Assembly: GCF_000317125.1 (NCBI RefSeq) | Contig: NC_019695.1 | Span: 2,902,336-2,966,335 of the forward strand | Origin: Chroococcidiopsis thermalis PCC 7203 | GTDB taxonomy: Bacteria > Cyanobacteriota > Cyanobacteriia > Cyanobacteriales > Chroococcidiopsidaceae | Length of the DNA: 64,000 bases | Direction of reading: 5' to 3' | Part shown: positions 9,025 through 18,523 of the stretch, one piece after another | Layout of the letters: every line of letters starts with the position of its first letter | How positions within the stretch are numbered: position 1 is the first letter of the stretch | The notes under the pieces: model-generated | What the model was told of the DNA's origin: nothing | The model's database searches: none | Seen by the model: only the letters and a program-made list of their open reading frames with translations | Program-made: the position numbers and the translations under genes

Positions 9025-10395
9025 CTATCCTTTCACAGTTTCTCGTGCCAAGAACTTTTCTAGTTCCGTCAGCGCGTCAGCATCAACTTTTGTTTGCATC
9101 GGGCAGAATTTGGGACCGCACATCGAGCAGAATTCAGCAGTTTTATAAATATCTGCTGGCAGGGTTTCGTCGTGATATTCCTTTGCCCTGTCTGGATCGA
9201 GGGATAATTCAAACTGACGATTCCAGTCGAAATTGTAACGGGCGGTTGAAAGCTCGTCATCCCTATCTCTAGCACCGATGCGGTGTCTCGCCACGTCCGC
9301 AGCGTGGGCGGCGATTTTGTAGGCAATCAAACCATTCCGCACGTCTTCCGCATCGGGTAAGCCCAAATGTTCTTTAGGTGTGACATAGCATAACATTGCC
9401 GTACCATACCAACCTGCCATTGCTGCCCCGATCGCAGAAGTGATATGGTCGTAGCCTGGGGCAATATCCGTTACCAATGGTCCCAGCACGTAAAAAGGTG
9501 CTTCCGAACACTCTTCCATCTGCTTGCGGACGTTAAATTCAATTTGATCCATCGGGACGTGTCCTGGTCCTTCTACCATGACTTGGACATCGTGTTCCCA
9601 GGCTTTACGAGTCAGTTGTCCCAAAGTTTTTAATTCTGCTAACTGTGCCTCGTCGGATGCATCGTGGAGACAGCCAGGGCGTAGAGAGTCACCTAAACTA
9701 AAGGACACGTCGTATTTCTTAAAAATCTCGATAATGTCGCGCAAGTGCGTGTACAGCGGATTTTGTTTGTGATGGTGCAACATCCACCGCGCTAAAATAC
9801 CTCCACCACGGGAGACAATTCCGGTAATTCGGTTTTTGACTAATGGCAAATGCTCGATTAAAATCCCAGCATGAATTGTCATATAGTCTACACCTTGCTG
9901 GGCGTGTTTCTCGATGATGTGGAGAAAATCTTCCGCAGTGAGCTTTTCAATACTACCGTGGACGCTTTCTAAAGCTTGATAGACTGGTACAGTGCCAATT
10001 GGCACCGGAGAAGCGTTAATAATTGCAGTGCGAATTTCATCTAAGTTACCGCCGCCTGTGGATAAGTCCATGACGGTATCGGCTCCATATTTTACCGCTA
10101 GATTGAGCTTGGCAACTTCTTCATCTAGGTTGGAAGAGTTGGGCGAAGCACCAAGATTAGCATTCACCTTACATTTGGAGGCGATGCCAATACACATCGG
10201 TTCCAAATTGGGATGATTGATATTGGCAGGGATAATCATGCGTCCCCGCGCTACTTCATCTCGAATCAACTCCACGGGTAAATTCTCCCGTCGGGCGACA
10301 TGATGCATTTCTTCGGTTATTACACCTTTACGAGCAAAGTGCATTTGAGACACGTTATCTTGCCCGCGACGCTTCGCGATCCATTCTGTACGCAT
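9025..10395 (-). CDS. thiC: Phosphomethylpyrimidine synthase (HMP-P synthase)
   Basis: Radical-SAM enzyme that rearranges aminoimidazole ribotide into the pyrimidine half of thiamine. It is 456 residues, typical of the cyanobacterial/plant form. Visible landmarks are [23 protein letters not shown] and the C-terminal iron-sulphur motif [11 protein letters not shown] (CX2CX4C). The ATG at 10395 directly follows a TPP riboswitch (10415-10495), so expression should fall when thiamine pyrophosphate is plentiful. Confidence 0.98.
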   Translation of the reverse strand: MRTEWIAKRRGQDNVSQMHFARKGVITEEMHHVARRENLPVELIRDEVARGRMIIPANINHPNLEPMCIGIASKCKVNANLGASPNSSNLDEEVAKLNLAVKYGADTVMDLSTGGGNLDEIRTAIINASPVPIGTVPVYQALESVHGSIEKLTAEDFLHIIEKHAQQGVDYMTIHAGILIEHLPLVKNRITGIVSRGGGILARWMLHHHKQNPLYTHLRDIIEIFKKYDVSFSLGDSLRPGCLHDASDEAQLAELKTLGQLTRKAWEHDVQVMVEGPGHVPMDQIEFNVRKQMEECSEAPFYVLGPLVTDIAPGYDHITSAIGAAMAGWYGTAMLCYVTPKEHLGLPDAEDVRNGLIAYKIAAHAADVARHRIGARDRDDELSTARYNFDWNRQFELSLDPDRAKEYHDETLPADIYKTAEFCSMCGPKFCPMQTKVDADALTELEKFLARETVKG

Positions 10396-10414
10396 TTCGA
10401 GTTCCTCGCATAAA

Positions 10415-10495
10415 CAGCTTCCCTCCGCTGGTATTACCCAGTCTCAGGTTCTAAGGGACTGTCTCAGCCTGGTTTCCCAGACACCCCTAGCTATG
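10415..10495 (-). promoter_or_regulatory. TPP (THI-box) riboswitch
   Basis: Read on the minus strand, the leader of thiC contains the conserved THI elements in order: GGGGTG, GGCTGAGACAG, CCCTTAGAACCTGA and GGGTAATACCAGCGGAGGGAAGC split across the P4-P5 helices. This is the standard thiamine pyrophosphate aptamer. It ends about 20 bp before the thiC ATG, which fits control of translation start, although the sequence alone does not exclude termination. Confidence 0.96.
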
Positions 10496-10696
10496 GTTGT
10501 CGATTGTATCACTTCTACCCAGCCGCAGTTTGTTAATTTTTGAGTTAATTAATTTTTTCTATGTATGCAAGCTAAATGATTGTTGGAGTAAGGCGAAAGC
10601 TCGTAAAAATAAGATTTGGCGGGAAAAATATACTGTCTATTTCCGAAAAGATTAGACTAAAAATTAATAACCGATCGCTTCAGGATTTTATACGCG

Positions 10697-11425
10697 ATGT
10701 TAGCTCCTATACTAAGTTTACTGGCTTACGCGAACGATCCACCGATCGCACCCTACAATCCCAGCATCCGATCGAGCGATCGCAGCGTTCAATTAGTTAA
10801 GCAACAAAATAGCGCGATCGAACAGTTACTATCTACTAATGAATGTGAAGGATGTAACCTAGAAAATGCCGAGCTTCAAGGTGCAAATTTGAGGGGTGCA
10901 AAACTGAGAGGTGCAAATATGAGAAATGCCGATCTTAGTTATGCCAACTTAGAAAATGCTGACTTAGAAAATACAAATTTAGAAAATGCTAATTTAGCAA
11001 GTAGCAATCTTCGAGGTGCGAAATTAGAAAATTCTTACCTGAGATCTGTCGATTTAGACAATGCTAACTTGAATAATGCCAACTTAGAAAAAGTAAACCT
11101 GGAAAATGCCAATCTAGAGGGTAGCAGTCTTCGAGGTGCAAAACTAGATACTGCTTATCTCAGGGGCGTTAATTTTCGAGATGCCGATTTGCAACTCGCA
11201 ATATTAGAAAATGCTAATCTTCAAGATGCTAATTTTCAACGGGCGATTCTCCGAGATGCTGTACTAGATGATGCTTATTTGGGAAATACAAACTTAAGAA
11301 ATGCCGATTTACGAAATGCTTCTCTACAAGATGCAAATTTGCAAGGGGCAAAATTAGTAGGAACTAATCTGCGCGGTGCAGATCTTAAAGGTGTTTATTT
11401 ACCTGATGGTATGAGAAATGATTAG
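10697..11425 (+). CDS. Pentapeptide-repeat protein, probably exported
   Basis: A 242-residue protein whose residues about 53-238 are some 35 consecutive A(N/D)LxX pentapeptides (ANLRGAKLRG, NADLSYANLENADLEN). These fold as a right-handed four-sided beta helix. The N-terminus MLAPILSLLAYAND is hydrophobic and could be a short signal peptide. A CEGC pair sits just before the repeats. Function of cyanobacterial family members is largely unknown. The start is somewhat uncertain because the ATG at 10697 gives an unusually short leader. Confidence 0.88.
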   Translation: MLAPILSLLAYANDPPIAPYNPSIRSSDRSVQLVKQQNSAIEQLLSTNECEGCNLENAELQGANLRGAKLRGANMRNADLSYANLENADLENTNLENANLASSNLRGAKLENSYLRSVDLDNANLNNANLEKVNLENANLEGSSLRGAKLDTAYLRGVNFRDADLQLAILENANLQDANFQRAILRDAVLDDAYLGNTNLRNADLRNASLQDANLQGAKLVGTNLRGADLKGVYLPDGMRND

Positions 11426-11454
11426 GTGATTGGGAGTTACCCAATTGAAGATTC

Positions 11455-11540
11455 AGATCTCGATCCCCCCAACCCCCCTTAAAAAGGGGGGCATTGTTCC
11501 CCCCTTCTCAAGGCAGGCTAGGGGGAATCTTTGAGGATCT
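11455..11540. repeat. Palindromic repeat with C6/G6 runs, copy 2
   Basis: AGATCTCGATCCCCCC at the left and GGGGGAATCT...GAGGATCT at the right enclose a CCCCCCTTAAAAAGGGGGG hairpin. It is the same family as 3151-3217. The right half overlaps the last codons of lipB. Confidence 0.85.
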
Positions 11541-12233
11541 ATCGTTTTTAACCAAACTGTATCGATCTATATCTTCTTCCAATCCTTTTTGCTCTACTAA
11601 ATCTACTTCAAATACCTCTGCAAACGATCGCGCAACTTGCAATTTCACCTGCTCTAGTTGAATATCTGGTATCCATTGAGCTAAACTACCCACGGGTTTA
11701 TCGGCAATCCCGCAGGGGACAATTTTACTGAAACCTGCCATATCGGGACAGACATTTAAAGCAAAACCATGCATTGTCACCCAGCGACTGACTTTAATCC
11801 CGATCGCTGCGACTTTATATCCTTCCAACCATACCCCAGTTAAACCAGGGACGCGATCGCCCTGCAACCCGTACACTGCTAATACGCGAATTAAGACTTC
11901 TTCTAGCTGCCGCAAATACCAGTGCAAATCTTTGTGGTGGAATTGCAGATTTAAAATCGGGTAGCCTACCAGTTGACCGGGACAGTGATAAGTTACCTCT
12001 CCACCTCTTTCTATCCTATATACTTTTTCTGCACTTTTGTCAAGGTCGAATTGCAGAAAATCTAAACTAGCTCCGTGTCCTAAAGTGTAGACTGGCGGGT
12101 GTTCTAGCAAAATTAAGACATCAGGTAAATCGGGATCTTGGCGGCGCTGTTGCAACAGATGTTTTTGCCAATTCCAAGCCTCAGCATAACAGACGAGTCC
12201 GTAATTATAAAGATAGCATTGATGGCGTTTCAT
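11508..12233 (-). CDS. lipB: Octanoyl-[acyl-carrier-protein]--protein octanoyltransferase
   Basis: Transfers octanoyl from ACP to lipoyl domains, the first step of lipoate attachment. I use the ATG at 12233 (MKRHQC), giving 241 residues; an upstream ATG at 12257 would add eight residues that do not look conserved. Landmarks are [10 protein letters not shown], the substrate-pocket [17 protein letters not shown], the catalytic cysteine in [15 protein letters not shown] and the lysine region KVAAIGIK. The last residues (SSKIPPSLP) and the stop codon come from the palindromic repeat at 11455-11540, so the natural C-terminus has probably been replaced. Confidence 0.94.
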   Translation of the reverse strand: MKRHQCYLYNYGLVCYAEAWNWQKHLLQQRRQDPDLPDVLILLEHPPVYTLGHGASLDFLQFDLDKSAEKVYRIERGGEVTYHCPGQLVGYPILNLQFHHKDLHWYLRQLEEVLIRVLAVYGLQGDRVPGLTGVWLEGYKVAAIGIKVSRWVTMHGFALNVCPDMAGFSKIVPCGIADKPVGSLAQWIPDIQLEQVKLQVARSFAEVFEVDLVEQKGLEEDIDRYSLVKNDRSSKIPPSLP

Positions 12234-12755
12234 GGAGATGATTACAAGCGATCGCAAAAAAGTTCAAGCGTATTTTTTACCAAATTTTATTGCATTTGCG
12301 ATTGACTACATCAAGAAATGTCAAGGAATGCGAAGGATATTAAAAAGAACTAAAACCTCTCTGTTTTCCAGAATACAAAGTGCTAACTTGAAAGTAGAAA
12401 CACAAACACAGCAGGGAGGAAGGCTTTACCACCACGCCAGACTCGATGTGAAAGTCGAGGTTCTACTAGGAAAAATCCCAGATCGCCCTCCAACTGGGAA
12501 ATACCTGTAGTTTATCAGCAGGAACAAACCCTTTTCGTCAGGAAGTGCGACTGGTAAATTTTCATCGCAAAATAGCGAAGTTGATAAACTAAAGCGTGGT
12601 GAAATGGTGACAAAAAGCGCACCAATCGATTGATTTCTGGAGTACTTAAAACACCAGAATTCGGGCTTTTAGTAAGTAGACACTGACAGCAAATTGTTGC
12701 TGCTTTGTATTTAACCTAACACAAATTTGGTTCGTATCCATCGGGAGAATTAAAT
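12234..12755 (+). other. Long leader region of lrtA/hpf
   Basis: A 522-bp gap between divergently oriented lipB and lrtA. A 92-codon open frame at 12232-12510 shows no recognisable domain and I do not support it as a gene. A good ribosome-binding site (GGGAG, 12743-12747) precedes the lrtA ATG. Long 5' leaders on light-repressed lrtA transcripts are established in Synechococcus PCC 7002; a similar leader here is inference. Confidence 0.5.
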
Positions 12756-13397
12756 ATGAAGCTTGTGATCCATGGCAAAAACATCGAAATCACCGATGCC
12801 ATTCGCGAGTACGTGAATCAGAAAATAGAAAAGGCAGTCAATCATTTTCAAACTCTAACCACTGAAGTAGATGTTCATTTGTCAGTAGCCCGCAATCCCA
12901 GGATCAACCCAAAACAAGCAGCGGAAGTCACAATTTACGCCAACGGAACTGTAATTCGGGCAGAGGAAAGTAGCGAGAACTTATACGCCAGCATCGATCT
13001 AGTCGCCGATAAAATTGCCCGACAGCTACGCAAGTATAAAGAAAAATTGCAAGACAAGAAAACTCAGCCAAAAACTAGCTTAGAGGCAGTAGAACCACCT
13101 GTTGTTAATGATTTGATTGGCGATCGCACTCCCGAATTACCTAGCGAAGTCGTCCGCACGAAATACTTCGCCATGCCACCAATGACACTGAATGAAGCCC
13201 TAGAACAACTACAACTCGTCGATCACGATTTTTATATGTTCCGCAATGCCGAAACTGGAGAAATAAACGTCATTTACGAACGCAATCATGGTGGATATGG
13301 CGTAATTCAACCCCGCAACGGCAACGGACACACGCACGGTAATGCTAAGAACGGTAAAGCCCAAACTTCGGTAGAAAAGCCACAGGTTTCTAAGTAA
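12756..13397 (+). CDS. hpf: Ribosome hibernation promoting factor, long form (LrtA)
   Basis: Binds the 30S decoding region and drives 100S ribosome dimer formation in stationary or dark-adapted cells. At 213 residues it is the long form: an N-terminal HPF/YfiA domain (about 1-100, [19 protein letters not shown]) and a C-terminal dimerisation domain (about 143-195, [30 protein letters not shown]). A glycine/asparagine-rich tail with HTHG follows. The cyanobacterial orthologue is lrtA, a light-repressed transcript. The ATG is preceded by GGGAG at suitable spacing. Confidence 0.96.
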   Translation: MKLVIHGKNIEITDAIREYVNQKIEKAVNHFQTLTTEVDVHLSVARNPRINPKQAAEVTIYANGTVIRAEESSENLYASIDLVADKIARQLRKYKEKLQDKKTQPKTSLEAVEPPVVNDLIGDRTPELPSEVVRTKYFAMPPMTLNEALEQLQLVDHDFYMFRNAETGEINVIYERNHGGYGVIQPRNGNGHTHGNAKNGKAQTSVEKPQVSK

Positions 13398-13403
13398 CAA
13401 CAA

Positions 13404-13431
13404 GTAGAGACGTTACGTGTAACGTCTCTAC
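13404..13431. repeat. 28-bp palindrome (GTAGAGACGTTA family), copy 2
   Basis: Perfect 12-bp arms around CGTG, located 7 bp after the hpf stop codon. In this position it would form a strong RNA hairpin, but no T-run follows, so it is not a classical terminator. Confidence 0.9.
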
Positions 13432-13488
13432 ACTGATAACTGTCTAAGCCTACAATGGAATTGGCGAGAAGTTGCTAGGAAGGTAGCG

Positions 13489-14091
13489 ATGAGAGTACCA
13501 CAGGCTTTCTTGACAAAATTCCGAGCTGCATTTGTCGGTGTCAGCATACTGATGCTAGGGATGCAACCTAGTTATGCTATAGAAACGTTACCAAGGCAAA
13601 TCAAACCGCAAGAAAACCTACAGGTAGCAGCAACGCACAACAATCGAGGTGTAGAGTTAGCCGAACAGGGAAAATTCTCAGAAGCGATCGCGGCTTTCAA
13701 TCAAGCAATTGAAATTTATCCTCAGTACGAAAACGCTCACAATAATTTAGGGCTTGCTTTTGGCAATCAGCAACAGTACATCCAAGCAGAAAACGCCTTC
13801 AAACATGCTCTTGCCATCAATCCGCGTAATTTTGAAACCTACAATAATTTAGGAATCGCCCTCGGTAGTCAAGGCAAATTTGCAGAAGCGATCGCTGCTT
13901 TTCGACAAGCAATTCAACTCAAACCCAACGATCCAACCTCTTACCAAAATCTCGGTGTAGCATTTTGGAGTCAAGGAAATTTGCCCGAAGCACAAGCATC
14001 TTTGCATAAAGCCAAAGATCTCTACTCCACACAAAACAACTCAACAGGCATAAGTTATGTAGAGCAGATTTTGCAACAGATGGAAAAGTAA
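13489..14091 (+). CDS. Exported tetratricopeptide-repeat protein
   Basis: 200 residues. The N-terminus has a basic stretch then a hydrophobic core (FVGVSILMLGMQPSYA) with a likely signal-peptidase site after SYA, so the protein is probably periplasmic or lumenal. About three and a half TPR units follow (NNRGVELAEQGKFSEAIAAF, NNLGLAFGNQQQYIQAENAF, NNLGIALGSQGKFAEAIAAF). TPRs are scaffolds for protein binding. No enzyme domain is present. It is convergent with the sensor kinase at 14175. Confidence 0.88.
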   Translation: MRVPQAFLTKFRAAFVGVSILMLGMQPSYAIETLPRQIKPQENLQVAATHNNRGVELAEQGKFSEAIAAFNQAIEIYPQYENAHNNLGLAFGNQQQYIQAENAFKHALAINPRNFETYNNLGIALGSQGKFAEAIAAFRQAIQLKPNDPTSYQNLGVAFWSQGNLPEAQASLHKAKDLYSTQNNSTGISYVEQILQQMEK

Positions 14092-14100
14092 TGGGTAGTT

Positions 14101-14164
14101 GGTGAGTGGCTAGTGGCTAGTGGCTAGATTCAATTTCAGTAACTAGTCACTAGCGACTAGTTAC
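14101..14164. repeat. Inverted pair of heptamer arrays between convergent genes
   Basis: GGCTAGT copies (14101-14127) face ACTAGTC/GACTAGT copies (14141-14164) on the other strand sense, giving an imperfect hairpin of about 22 bp per arm. It lies exactly between two convergent genes, where it could act as a bidirectional transcript end. Confidence 0.7.
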
Positions 14165-14174
14165 CGATAACTGA

Positions 14175-17015
14175 TTATATTGGCAGAGTCACAACAAAAG
14201 TCGTTCCTATTCCAACTTCACTGGTGACGCTAATTTCGCCGCTGTGCAAGTCTACACACTGTTTGACAATAGACATTCCCAAGCCTGTACCAGAGATATT
14301 TTCTACGTTACTACCACGATGAAAAGAATGGAAGAGTTGTTCTATGTCTTGAGCCGGAATACCAATTCCTCGATCGCGGATGGAGAAAGTAGCTTTTCTG
14401 GCTTCAATAGATAAGCTTAAATCGATGTCACCGCCTTTAGGCGAGTATTTAATTGCATTGGAAAGTAAGTTACTCAAAATATAACGGAGCAATTTTTCAT
14501 CGACATTAGCAGTTATCGGTTGTGCTTGACTGGTAAAAATAATTGAGTGTTTGCTACTAGCACTCATCCGCATTTCTTCTACTAAGTCATGGCAAAATTG
14601 TTCTAAGGGTACTGGTGTGGGATTGAATTCGAGTTTTTCGGCTTCAGCTTTACCAATCAGTAAAACATCATCTAACAATTGTGTCATGCGTTTGGTAGCA
14701 ATTTGAATTCGATCGAGATACATGCGTTTTTTATCTTCTGAAGCGCGATCGCCAAATTGTTCGAGTAGCTTAGCTGACATTAGAATTGTTGTTAGCGGAG
14801 TCCGAAATTCGTGAGATGCTGTAGTAATAAATCGCGATTTCAGTTCTACTAACTGTTTCTCTTTTTCTAAAGCGTAAATCATCTCAGCTTCGGCTAACTT
14901 TCGTTCTGTGATATTGCGAAATATACCACGGGTAGCGATTGGCTTACCATTGATAATTTTACAATTAATACTACCTGCAACCCAAACTTTCTCACCTTGT
15001 TTAGTTATAAATGCCGTTTCTATTTCCGAAATCTGTTTTCCTGACATGACTTCCCGAAAAGTTTTCTGGCAATGCTCTAAATTATCGGGATGAATAACAT
15101 CAAAAATTCTCAAACGAGAAATTTCATCTTCACTATAATCTAAAGTTTCTTTCCAGGCTCGATTTACATATACTAAATGACCGTCTGGTGTAACACTTTG
15201 AATTAGATCGCTAGCATTTTCAAATAAATCTCTATAGCGTTCTTCACTCTCTCGGAGAGCCGCATCAGCTTGCTGACGCTCGTTAATTTCACGCTCTAAT
15301 TTTCGATTAGTTCGCAATAGTTCTTTGGTACGCTCTTGGACTCTTTGTTGTAGAGATTCGTTTGCTGCCTGCACTTCTTGAAACTTTTCATTTAAAGCCA
15401 CCGTCATGAACTGAAAATTTCCAATCAACGAATTAATTTCTACTACCTGACTAGTAGGAAACTGCATCAAGTTCTTTTCTGGCAATTGAGAGGATAAATC
15501 TGTAGTTACAGTAGCTAACTGGGTTAATGGATTTGCTAATTTACGGCTGAGTAGTATGCCGCCAATTAAAACAATCAATACCGTAACTAGCATGAAAGTA
15601 AGGTCGTTAATATAAGTTTGCTGTAGGTGGTCGATATAAGGTGCAGCCGGAATTTCTAAAATCAGTTTCCATTGAGAACGATCGTTCAGCGGCTGTTCTT
15701 TAACATATAGAGAGCGTCGCCAGCGTACCATCGCCGGAAGTTTGCCTTTAGGTGGTAACCATAGGTATGTATTTTCAAAATATATATTTCCACTGGCTGT
15801 CTTTTGACTCAGCGATCGCATTTCTCCCCCACGCAGGCGATCGAAATTTTGCATCAGTTGTAATTTAGAATCGCTACTGGCAACGATCTGATTATGAGAG
15901 TCGAGAAGAATAATTTGGTGAACTCTGTGAGAAAGCTGCGATCGCAAAAAGTTCTCTAAATAGGAGAGGTTGAGGTGAGCGTATACTACACCAGATAAGC
16001 GATTGTTAGTTAGTATCGGTACGCCAATATCGATTTGGGGAATTCGTTCATTCGGATGGATGTGGACGTTGCCTATAGTGGGTTTGAGACTAGTTTCGAT
16101 CTGCTTTAAAGTCTTTATGTGCTGTGCATCTAATGTACCAGGTGAAGTTAAGGCTGGATCGATTTGGGGTGCAGAGGCAACAATAGTATCGGTAGCATTA
16201 ATAACTTGTAATAGAATTAATTCGGGATAAACTTGCTGTAGCAACTCCAGGCTGTGCTGTAATTGCGTTGAAGGCGCGTTAGCGGTCGTATTATTAGTAG
16301 CTAATTGACCGAGTTGAGATAAAACATTTAAATATTCGCGCTGGCGATCTGCCAAACCAGCTATCACCTCTTGAGCAGTATCTTTAAGTTCAACTTGAAT
16401 TGTGTTGTGGATCTGTTGGGAAACCAAATTGCAATCTAAAACAACTAAAATTAGTGCAGGTAAAAAACAGGAAGTCGCACAAAGAGATAACAAAACCTGT
16501 CGCATGGATGGAGTATGCCTGACTTGGGCACGACTCACCCATCTAGAAATAGGTAAGTAATTAATTGCCAAGCTAGCGATAATAGAGTTAAAAATGCCAT
16601 TGACAGACTGTTTCAACACCACTAACCAAGTTTGAGCCGAATCGACGTGTAACAAGCGGGAATAAAACAGCCACACCAACGGGATACCCAACACCAGCCA
16701 GTAAATGACATCTAATAGCACCAAACTTTGTCTTTGGTTGCGCCACAGTAAACCAATAAATAATGCTTCGCCAATCAAAACGATCGCGGCGTAGGGATGA
16801 TTCCAGAGAAAGAAAGTGTGTACGGAGGCGATCGCTGCGGCAATTGTTCCCCAGCGAATACCGAAAAAGCGCACTACTAATAAAACAGAAATACTACCAA
16901 ACAAAAAATCTACGCCAAAAAAGAGCGGCAAGCTGAAATAATTACCTGCATACCCTGCCAATAGCAAAATCGCCATTGGCAACCACGAGCGTCTAGGAAT
17001 TGGGGGTAGTAACAT
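14175..17015 (-). CDS. Membrane sensor histidine kinase (7TM-like N-terminus, Cache-like sensor, HAMP, PAS)
   Basis: 946 residues. About six hydrophobic segments fill residues 10-165. Another span near 180-200 leads into a roughly 270-residue extracytoplasmic region with Cache-like features (IDIGVPILTNNRLSGVVYAHL), closed by a span near 470-490. Then come HAMP (SRKLANPLTQL), a coiled coil, a PAS/PAC domain (about 590-710), HisKA with phospho-acceptor H735 (TASHEFRTPL) and a HATPase domain with NLLSNAIKYSP, DRGIGIP and GTGLGMSIV. The ligand is unknown. No cognate regulator is adjacent, so it is an orphan kinase. The double sensing module (membrane bundle plus Cache) is notable. Confidence 0.92.
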   Translation of the reverse strand: MLLPPIPRRSWLPMAILLLAGYAGNYFSLPLFFGVDFLFGSISVLLVVRFFGIRWGTIAAAIASVHTFFLWNHPYAAIVLIGEALFIGLLWRNQRQSLVLLDVIYWLVLGIPLVWLFYSRLLHVDSAQTWLVVLKQSVNGIFNSIIASLAINYLPISRWVSRAQVRHTPSMRQVLLSLCATSCFLPALILVVLDCNLVSQQIHNTIQVELKDTAQEVIAGLADRQREYLNVLSQLGQLATNNTTANAPSTQLQHSLELLQQVYPELILLQVINATDTIVASAPQIDPALTSPGTLDAQHIKTLKQIETSLKPTIGNVHIHPNERIPQIDIGVPILTNNRLSGVVYAHLNLSYLENFLRSQLSHRVHQIILLDSHNQIVASSDSKLQLMQNFDRLRGGEMRSLSQKTASGNIYFENTYLWLPPKGKLPAMVRWRRSLYVKEQPLNDRSQWKLILEIPAAPYIDHLQQTYINDLTFMLVTVLIVLIGGILLSRKLANPLTQLATVTTDLSSQLPEKNLMQFPTSQVVEINSLIGNFQFMTVALNEKFQEVQAANESLQQRVQERTKELLRTNRKLEREINERQQADAALRESEERYRDLFENASDLIQSVTPDGHLVYVNRAWKETLDYSEDEISRLRIFDVIHPDNLEHCQKTFREVMSGKQISEIETAFITKQGEKVWVAGSINCKIINGKPIATRGIFRNITERKLAEAEMIYALEKEKQLVELKSRFITTASHEFRTPLTTILMSAKLLEQFGDRASEDKKRMYLDRIQIATKRMTQLLDDVLLIGKAEAEKLEFNPTPVPLEQFCHDLVEEMRMSASSKHSIIFTSQAQPITANVDEKLLRYILSNLLSNAIKYSPKGGDIDLSLSIEARKATFSIRDRGIGIPAQDIEQLFHSFHRGSNVENISGTGLGMSIVKQCVDLHSGEISVTSEVGIGTTFVVTLPI

Positions 17016-17128
17016 GGTTAACTTTTAGTTACTGCGGCTTTTTAGCATCGCCTCGTAGAGATTACGAGCAAAACCACTGTTGTTAGATTAGTCCAGTTCC
17101 GAAATTTTCAGGATGAGTAAAATTACTG

Positions 17129-18445
17129 ATGAAAGCGATCGCGACCCAACTTGCAGCTATTGTCAGCCCAGAATCTGTCTTGGAATGGGAAGATATAGAT
17201 GCGATGCGACAAGAACACATCCAGGGGGCGATCGCCTCCAATATCGCACCTAGCTGCATTGTCTATCCCCAAACGCCAGCCGAACTAGCAGCAGTCATGG
17301 CATATACCGACAGCAACAACTGGCGAATTTTAGTCTATGGCAGCGGTACAAAACTCAGCTGGGGAGGACTGGCAAAAAATATCCAAGTGCTTGTCAGTAC
17401 CGCACGCCTAAACCGACTCATCCAACACGCTGTCGGAGATTTAACCGTAACTGTAGAAGCGGGGATGAAATTTGCCGATCTACAAGCAGTGTTAGCCCCT
17501 ACAGGACAATTTCTTGCCCTCGACCCCACCGCACCAGAATCAGCTACAATCGGGGGCATTGTCGCCACGGCTGATACCAATTCACTCCGACAACGTTACG
17601 GCGGCGTGCGCGATCAACTACTAGGTATTTCCTTTGTCCGTGCTGATGGAGAAATTGCCAAAGCTGGGGGACGAGTCGTGAAAAACGTCGCTGGCTACGA
17701 CTTAATGAAGCTATTTACAGGTTCTTACGGCACGCTAGGCGCGATCGCCCAGGTAACACTACGGGTTTACCCCCTACCACCCGCATCCGGGACGGTGACG
17801 CTGACAGGCACGGCTGAGGCGATCGCCCAAGCGACATCTAAAATCAGGAGTTCGGCGTTAACTCCCACCCAAGCCGACCTGCTATCTTCTCATCTAGTCA
17901 CTACCATAGGAATAGGTCAAGGACTAGGATTAATGGTTCGCTTTCAAAGCCTGAGTGCTAGCGTCCGAGAACAAACCGCACGGCTAGTAGAAATGGGACA
18001 ACAATTGGGATTGCAAAGCACCACCTACTCAGATGCGGACGAAGCTGACTTATGGCAACAATTACAAGTACAAATACGTTCTCCTCAACCAATGCAAGCA
18101 GTTACTTGCAAAATAGGAGTATTACCAGCAACTGCTGTTGCAACTTTGCTCTATTTAGATCGGGTTGCTCCAGAATCGGCGATCGGTACAATCCATGTTG
18201 GTAGCGGTTTGGGAGTGATCAGATTTGACAACACTAGTGTCAAGGCAAACACGGTTTTAAGTATGAGAACTCACTGCCAAAATCAAGGAGGTTATTTGTC
18301 TGTTTTAGAAGCCCCAGCAGTATTTAAGCAGCAGCTTGATGTCTGGGGTTATCGAGGCAATGCTTTAGATTTAATGCGACGCATAAAACAACAGTTCGAT
18401 CCAAAAAATGTTTTGAGTCCGCAAAGGTTTGTCGGCGAGATTTAA
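17129..18445 (+). CDS. glcE: Glycolate dehydrogenase FAD-binding subunit, GlcE-like
   Basis: A 438-residue FAD_binding_4/PCMH-type flavoprotein with VYGSGTKLSWGG (FAD pyrophosphate loop), PTAPESATIGGIVATADTNS and GGRVVKNVAGYDLMKLFTG. The last motif is characteristic of GlcE rather than GlcD. In cyanobacteria GlcD/GlcE/GlcF oxidise photorespiratory glycolate to glyoxylate. The gene is 78 bp upstream of glcF, supporting a shared operon; no glcD is in the window. The C-terminus DPKNVLSPQRF fits the FAD-oxidase family. Confidence 0.9.
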   Translation: MKAIATQLAAIVSPESVLEWEDIDAMRQEHIQGAIASNIAPSCIVYPQTPAELAAVMAYTDSNNWRILVYGSGTKLSWGGLAKNIQVLVSTARLNRLIQHAVGDLTVTVEAGMKFADLQAVLAPTGQFLALDPTAPESATIGGIVATADTNSLRQRYGGVRDQLLGISFVRADGEIAKAGGRVVKNVAGYDLMKLFTGSYGTLGAIAQVTLRVYPLPPASGTVTLTGTAEAIAQATSKIRSSALTPTQADLLSSHLVTTIGIGQGLGLMVRFQSLSASVREQTARLVEMGQQLGLQSTTYSDADEADLWQQLQVQIRSPQPMQAVTCKIGVLPATAVATLLYLDRVAPESAIGTIHVGSGLGVIRFDNTSVKANTVLSMRTHCQNQGGYLSVLEAPAVFKQQLDVWGYRGNALDLMRRIKQQFDPKNVLSPQRFVGEI

Positions 18446-18451
18446 TAAACA

Positions 18452-18522
18452 TTAGTTAATTGTTGATAGTTAATTGTCGATCGCTATCAACCATCAACTA
18501 TCAACTATCAACCATCAACCAC
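18452..18522. repeat. Heptamer array in the glcE-glcF spacer
   Basis: ATCAACT/ATCAACC copies (period 7, 18486-18520) preceded by the inverse (GTTGATAGTTAATTG), giving an intra-operon hairpin. The repeat fills nearly the whole 78-bp gap between the two glycolate dehydrogenase genes. Confidence 0.75.
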
Positions 18523-18523
18523 T

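Noticed and set aside
12232-12510. A 92-codon plus-strand frame in the lipB-hpf gap.
   Set aside because: It starts within the lipB start region, has no recognisable domain, a HIP1 octamer in it and no ribosome-binding site. Better read as leader DNA of hpf.
14175-17015. A partner response regulator for the membrane sensor kinase.
   Set aside because: No REC-domain gene lies next to it; the closest receiver protein (22233) is a self-contained hybrid, so no pairing is claimed.
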